Shown: positions 5,825 to 7,804 of the stretch, one piece after another | How positions within the stretch are numbered: the stretch's first letter is position 1 | Layout of the letters: each line of letters starts with the position of its first letter | Source of the DNA: Endomicrobium sp. | GTDB taxonomy: Bacteria > Elusimicrobiota > Endomicrobiia > Endomicrobiales > Endomicrobiaceae | Length of the DNA stretch: 7,804 bases | Assembly: GCA_031283985.1 (NCBI GenBank) | Contig: JAITAQ010000081.1 | Location: 1 to 7,804, forward strand | Direction: 5' to 3' | The notes under the pieces: generated by a model | What the model saw: the letters and a program-made list of their open reading frames with translations, nothing else | Databases searched by the model: none | What the model was told of the DNA's origin: nothing | Program-made: the position numbers and the translations under genes

Positions 5825-5849
5825 AACATATATTTCATATATGTTTTAT
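5821..5849 (+). terminator. Palindromic hairpin closing the sirtuin gene
   Basis: A perfect 13-pair stem, ATAAAACATATAT and ATATATGTTTTAT around loop TTC, begins inside the sirtuin stop codon region. The 3' arm ends in TTTT, so it may act as a terminator, possibly in both directions. It is A/T-rich with a single G-C pair and lacks a long separate T-run. It could instead be a 3' stabilising stem or an operator near the metN promoter 10 bases downstream. Confidence 0.5.
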
Positions 5850-5858
5850 AGTAAACGT

Positions 5859-5887
5859 TTGACATATATACAATAAAGTGATAGTAT
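5859..5887 (+). promoter_or_regulatory. Sigma70-type promoter of the metNIQ operon
   Basis: A perfect TTGACA -35 (5859-5864), a 17-base spacer and TAGTAT (5882-5887) as -10. An overlapping TATAAA (5885-5890) would give a 20-base spacer. Transcription would start near 5894, leaving a leader of only about 36 bases before metN. That is too short for a SAM riboswitch, so any methionine control must act through a repressor or through the nearby palindrome. Confidence 0.6.
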
Positions 5888-5930
5888 AAAAGTTATGTTT
5901 TGCAAGCATTTTAGTTCCTAAGAGGAAGCA

Positions 5931-6722
5931 ATGTTGTCATCATATATAGAGATAAAAAATGTCTCTAAAAAATTTAAAAATCATAATCAAGAATTTGATG
6001 TTCTTAAAGATATAAATTTAGAGATACAGAAAGGCGATATTTTTGGAATTATCGGATTTAGCGGGGCTGGAAAATCTACTCTTATTCGCTGTATAAATCG
6101 ACTTGAAACAATTTCTTCTGGCACAATCAATTTAGGTAACCACGAAATAGATAAATTTTCCAAAAAAGAGATGAATCTTTATAGACAAAAAATCGGCATG
6201 ATATTCCAACATTTTAATCTTTTTGATTCCAGAACAGTTTACGACAACGTAGCTTTTCCTTTGGAAGTGTCTGGAAAAAGCAAACAGGAAATAAAGAAAA
6301 GAGTAATTGAGATTTTAGAGCTTGTAAGCATATCTGATAAAAAAGATTTTTATCCAGGTCAGCTTTCAGTGGGACAAAAGCAGCGTGTTGGCATAGCAAG
6401 GGCATTGGCTAATAATCCATGCATTTTGTTAAGCGACGAGGCTACTTCTGCTTTGGATCCTGTAACTTCTCTCTCAGTATTAGATCTTCTAAAAGATATA
6501 AATAAAAAACTCGGGATTACTATTATTTTAATTACGCATTCTTTAGATGTTATAAAATATACATGTAATAATATGGCTGTTCTTGAAGACGGCTTGATAG
6601 CCGAAAATGGAAGTGTTAGGAAAATTTTTGCAAAACCGTCAAGTGAAACTGCCAAAGTCTTTATAAAGAATAACTCTGATTTGGCAAAGTTTGACTATTT
6701 AGGTGGAAGCTACGGAATATGA
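5931..6722 (+). CDS. metN: Methionine ABC importer ATP-binding protein, short form without the NIL domain
   Basis: The ATPase subunit that powers uptake of methionine (D or L) through MetI, on the cytoplasmic face of the inner membrane. Motifs: Walker A GFSGAGKST (42-50), Q-loop IFQHFNLF (Gln93), signature LSVGQKQRVGIARAL (145-159), Walker B CILLSDEATSALDP (164-177, Glu170) and H-loop THS (His203). At 263 residues it stops about 80 residues short of E. coli MetN (343). The missing part is the C-terminal NIL/ACT-like domain that binds methionine and shuts the transporter off (transinhibition). The signature has Val for the first Gly of LSGGQ. The start is supported by AGAGGA 4 bases upstream and the promoter before it. 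It overlaps metI by 4 bases (ATGA). Methionine specificity rests on the MetI and MetQ neighbours. Confidence 0.92.
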   Translation: MLSSYIEIKNVSKKFKNHNQEFDVLKDINLEIQKGDIFGIIGFSGAGKSTLIRCINRLETISSGTINLGNHEIDKFSKKEMNLYRQKIGMIFQHFNLFDSRTVYDNVAFPLEVSGKSKQEIKKRVIEILELVSISDKKDFYPGQLSVGQKQRVGIARALANNPCILLSDEATSALDPVTSLSVLDLLKDINKKLGITIILITHSLDVIKYTCNNMAVLEDGLIAENGSVRKIFAKPSSETAKVFIKNNSDLAKFDYLGGSYGI

Positions 6723-7408
6723 CGGAATTTTTAGCACAAGTTTTCAGCGCCGAAGTATGGGGTTATGTTTTGCCGGCAACATGGCAGACTGTTTATATGA
6801 CAGCCATATCAACTACTATTACAATATGTTTTGGCTTATTGTTTGGAATCTTGCTTTATATTACAGACAAAGATGGACTTCATCCTTCGCCTATTTTTAA
6901 TAAAGTTTTCGGAGCAATTATAAATTCAGTTTTATCTTTGCCTTCCATGATTGTTATCCTTCTCTTTTTACCGTTGTCAAAAATGATTGTAGGCGTGTCT
7001 TACGGTCCGAAAGCATTTATTGTGTCTTTATCTATTGTATGCATACCTATATTTTCAAGGATGGTTGAGAACAGTGTTCTTGAAGTAGCCAAAGGCAAAG
7101 TAGAAGCTGCTAAAGCTATGGGAGCATCAAACTTAGATATTATTTTCAAAGTTATACTCCCTGAAGCTTTGCCAACTTTAATAAGAAATTTTGTAGTTCT
7201 TACAATAACGCTAATATCAATAACTGCAATTGCTGGCTCTTTTGGAGCTGGAGGTCTTGGCGAGCTTGCCGTGCGTTTTGGTTACAATAGATACCGCTCA
7301 GATATTCTTGTAGCTGTTATTATAGTTCTTTTGGTTGTTGTTGAATGTCTGCAGTTCTTTGGGGCTTTTATCTCAAAAAAAATACTTAAAAAGAGACATC
7401 TCGTATAA
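6719..7408 (+). CDS. metI: Methionine ABC importer permease
   Basis: The membrane channel subunit; two copies pair with two MetN ATPases. At 229 residues it is of usual length (E. coli MetI is 217). About five hydrophobic segments are visible, near residues 22-47, 63-86, 97-115, 155-175 and 197-218, the expected five-helix MetI topology. The cytoplasmic coupling (EAA) loop that docks on MetN reads EAAKAMGASNLDIIFKVILP (129-148). The conserved late stretch AIAGSFGAGGLGELAVRFGY, with RY just after, is typical of MetI. Its ATG overlaps the metN stop (ATGA), so the two are translationally coupled; GGTGGAAG about 10 bases upstream, inside metN, can serve as ribosome-binding site. metQ follows 28 bases downstream. 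The sequence is intact. Confidence 0.95.
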   Translation: MTEFLAQVFSAEVWGYVLPATWQTVYMTAISTTITICFGLLFGILLYITDKDGLHPSPIFNKVFGAIINSVLSLPSMIVILLFLPLSKMIVGVSYGPKAFIVSLSIVCIPIFSRMVENSVLEVAKGKVEAAKAMGASNLDIIFKVILPEALPTLIRNFVVLTITLISITAIAGSFGAGGLGELAVRFGYNRYRSDILVAVIIVLLVVVECLQFFGAFISKKILKKRHLV

Positions 7409-7424
7409 AGTCTTGGGGTTCTAC

Positions 7425-7430
7425 AAGGAG
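7425..7430 (+). promoter_or_regulatory. Strong Shine-Dalgarno of metQ
   Basis: AAGGAG lies 6 bases before the metQ ATG at 7437. A strong separate site fits the need for more binding protein than membrane subunits. Confidence 0.75.
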
Positions 7431-7436
7431 TGAAAC

Positions 7437-7804
7437 ATGAAAGCGAAAAAGTTCTTTGTACTAATGTGCGTATTACTGTTTAGTGCATGTGTTGTTGCTG
7501 CGGGTTCAAAGAAAACTATTTTAAAAATTGCAGCTGATGCTGTTCCTCATACGGACTTGATTGAACTTATTAAACCTGATCTAGAAAAACAGGGAATTAT
7601 AATAAAGCTCTACACCATTATTGATACAACTCTTGTAAATATGCAAACTTCGGAAGGAGAGATAGACGCTAATTATTTCCAGCACGTTATATATATGGAC
7701 GCTCAGGCAAAAGACAAAAATTTAAGCTTAGCTAATGCTGGAAATATTCATGTTGAACCTATGTCTATATACTCTGACAAATATAAATCAATTTCGGATT
7801 TACC
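7437..7804 (+). CDS. metQ: Methionine-binding protein of the ABC importer (3' end cut by the window)
   Basis: The first 122 residues of a MetQ/NlpA-family substrate-binding protein, which captures methionine outside the inner membrane and hands it to MetI. The N-terminus is a signal peptide, MKAKKFFVLMCVLLFSAC. Cys18 is probably the lipidation site, although Phe at -3 is not a standard lipobox residue; cleavage by signal peptidase I after VVAAG is the alternative. Family motifs follow: ILKIAADAVPHTDLIELIKP (usual form GATPVPHAEIL), GEIDANYFQHVIYMDA (usual ELDANYFQH), then GNIHVEPMSIYSDKYKSISDL (usual GVHVEPMGLYS.KYKSLDDL). The frame stays open to the last base. It is the third gene of the operon. 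With MetN and MetI it makes a complete importer and fixes the substrate assignment. Confidence 0.94.
   Translation, partial: MKAKKFFVLMCVLLFSACVVAAGSKKTILKIAADAVPHTDLIELIKPDLEKQGIIIKLYTIIDTTLVNMQTSEGEIDANYFQHVIYMDAQAKDKNLSLANAGNIHVEPMSIYSDKYKSISDL

Noticed and set aside
5888..5930. SAM or other riboswitch in the metN leader
   Set aside because: The predicted leader is about 40 bases with no stem-junction structure, too short for the known methionine-related riboswitches.

Overview
The window is AT-rich bacterial chromosome. G+C is roughly one third by eye, and wobble positions are mostly A or T. Genes are tightly packed housekeeping and nutrient genes, except for one long, decayed-looking spacer. 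No mobile element, phage gene, CRISPR array or rRNA is visible. Periplasmic folding, lipoprotein and DXP-route isoprenoid genes suggest a diderm Gram-negative bacterium. Low G+C, tight packing and an eroded spacer suggest a host-associated or genome-reducing lineage. My best guess is an Endomicrobium-like member of Elusimicrobiota, the termite-gut protist symbionts. That is recognition by general style, not a database result.

Region 1 (1-3424, + strand) reads as one operon. It holds the 3' part of a SurA-like parvulin/chaperone, pdxA (vitamin B6), rimI (GNAT acetyltransferase), a small exported protein of unknown function, ispE (isoprenoid precursors) and tRNA-Gln(UUG). The tRNA starts 2 bases after the ispE stop codon. 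A long, nearly perfect hairpin with an A-run on one side and a T-run on the other follows and probably ends the unit. The surA-pdxA pairing is the same as in enterobacteria.

Region 2 (3425-4024) is about 600 bases with no intact gene. Both strands carry interrupted, protein-like reading frames: one leftward frame ending at 3423, and one rightward set starting at 3720 with a ribosome-binding site and a signal-peptide-like start. I read it as the remains of one or two divergent genes; their identity is not established.

Region 3 (4025-5824) holds argF (ornithine carbamoyltransferase, - strand), divergent from a Sir2-family NAD-dependent deacylase gene (+). A palindromic hairpin closes the sirtuin gene.

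Region 4 (5859-7804) is a methionine ABC importer operon: a sigma70-type promoter, then metN (ATPase), metI (permease) overlapping it by 4 bases, and metQ (binding protein), which runs off the right edge. MetN is a short form without the C-terminal methionine-sensing domain.

I see no convincing new multi-gene system. The points that merit a second look are substitutions at usually conserved positions (parvulin histidines, a sirtuin zinc cysteine, the MetN signature, ArgF STRTR), the unknown exported protein and the decayed spacer.
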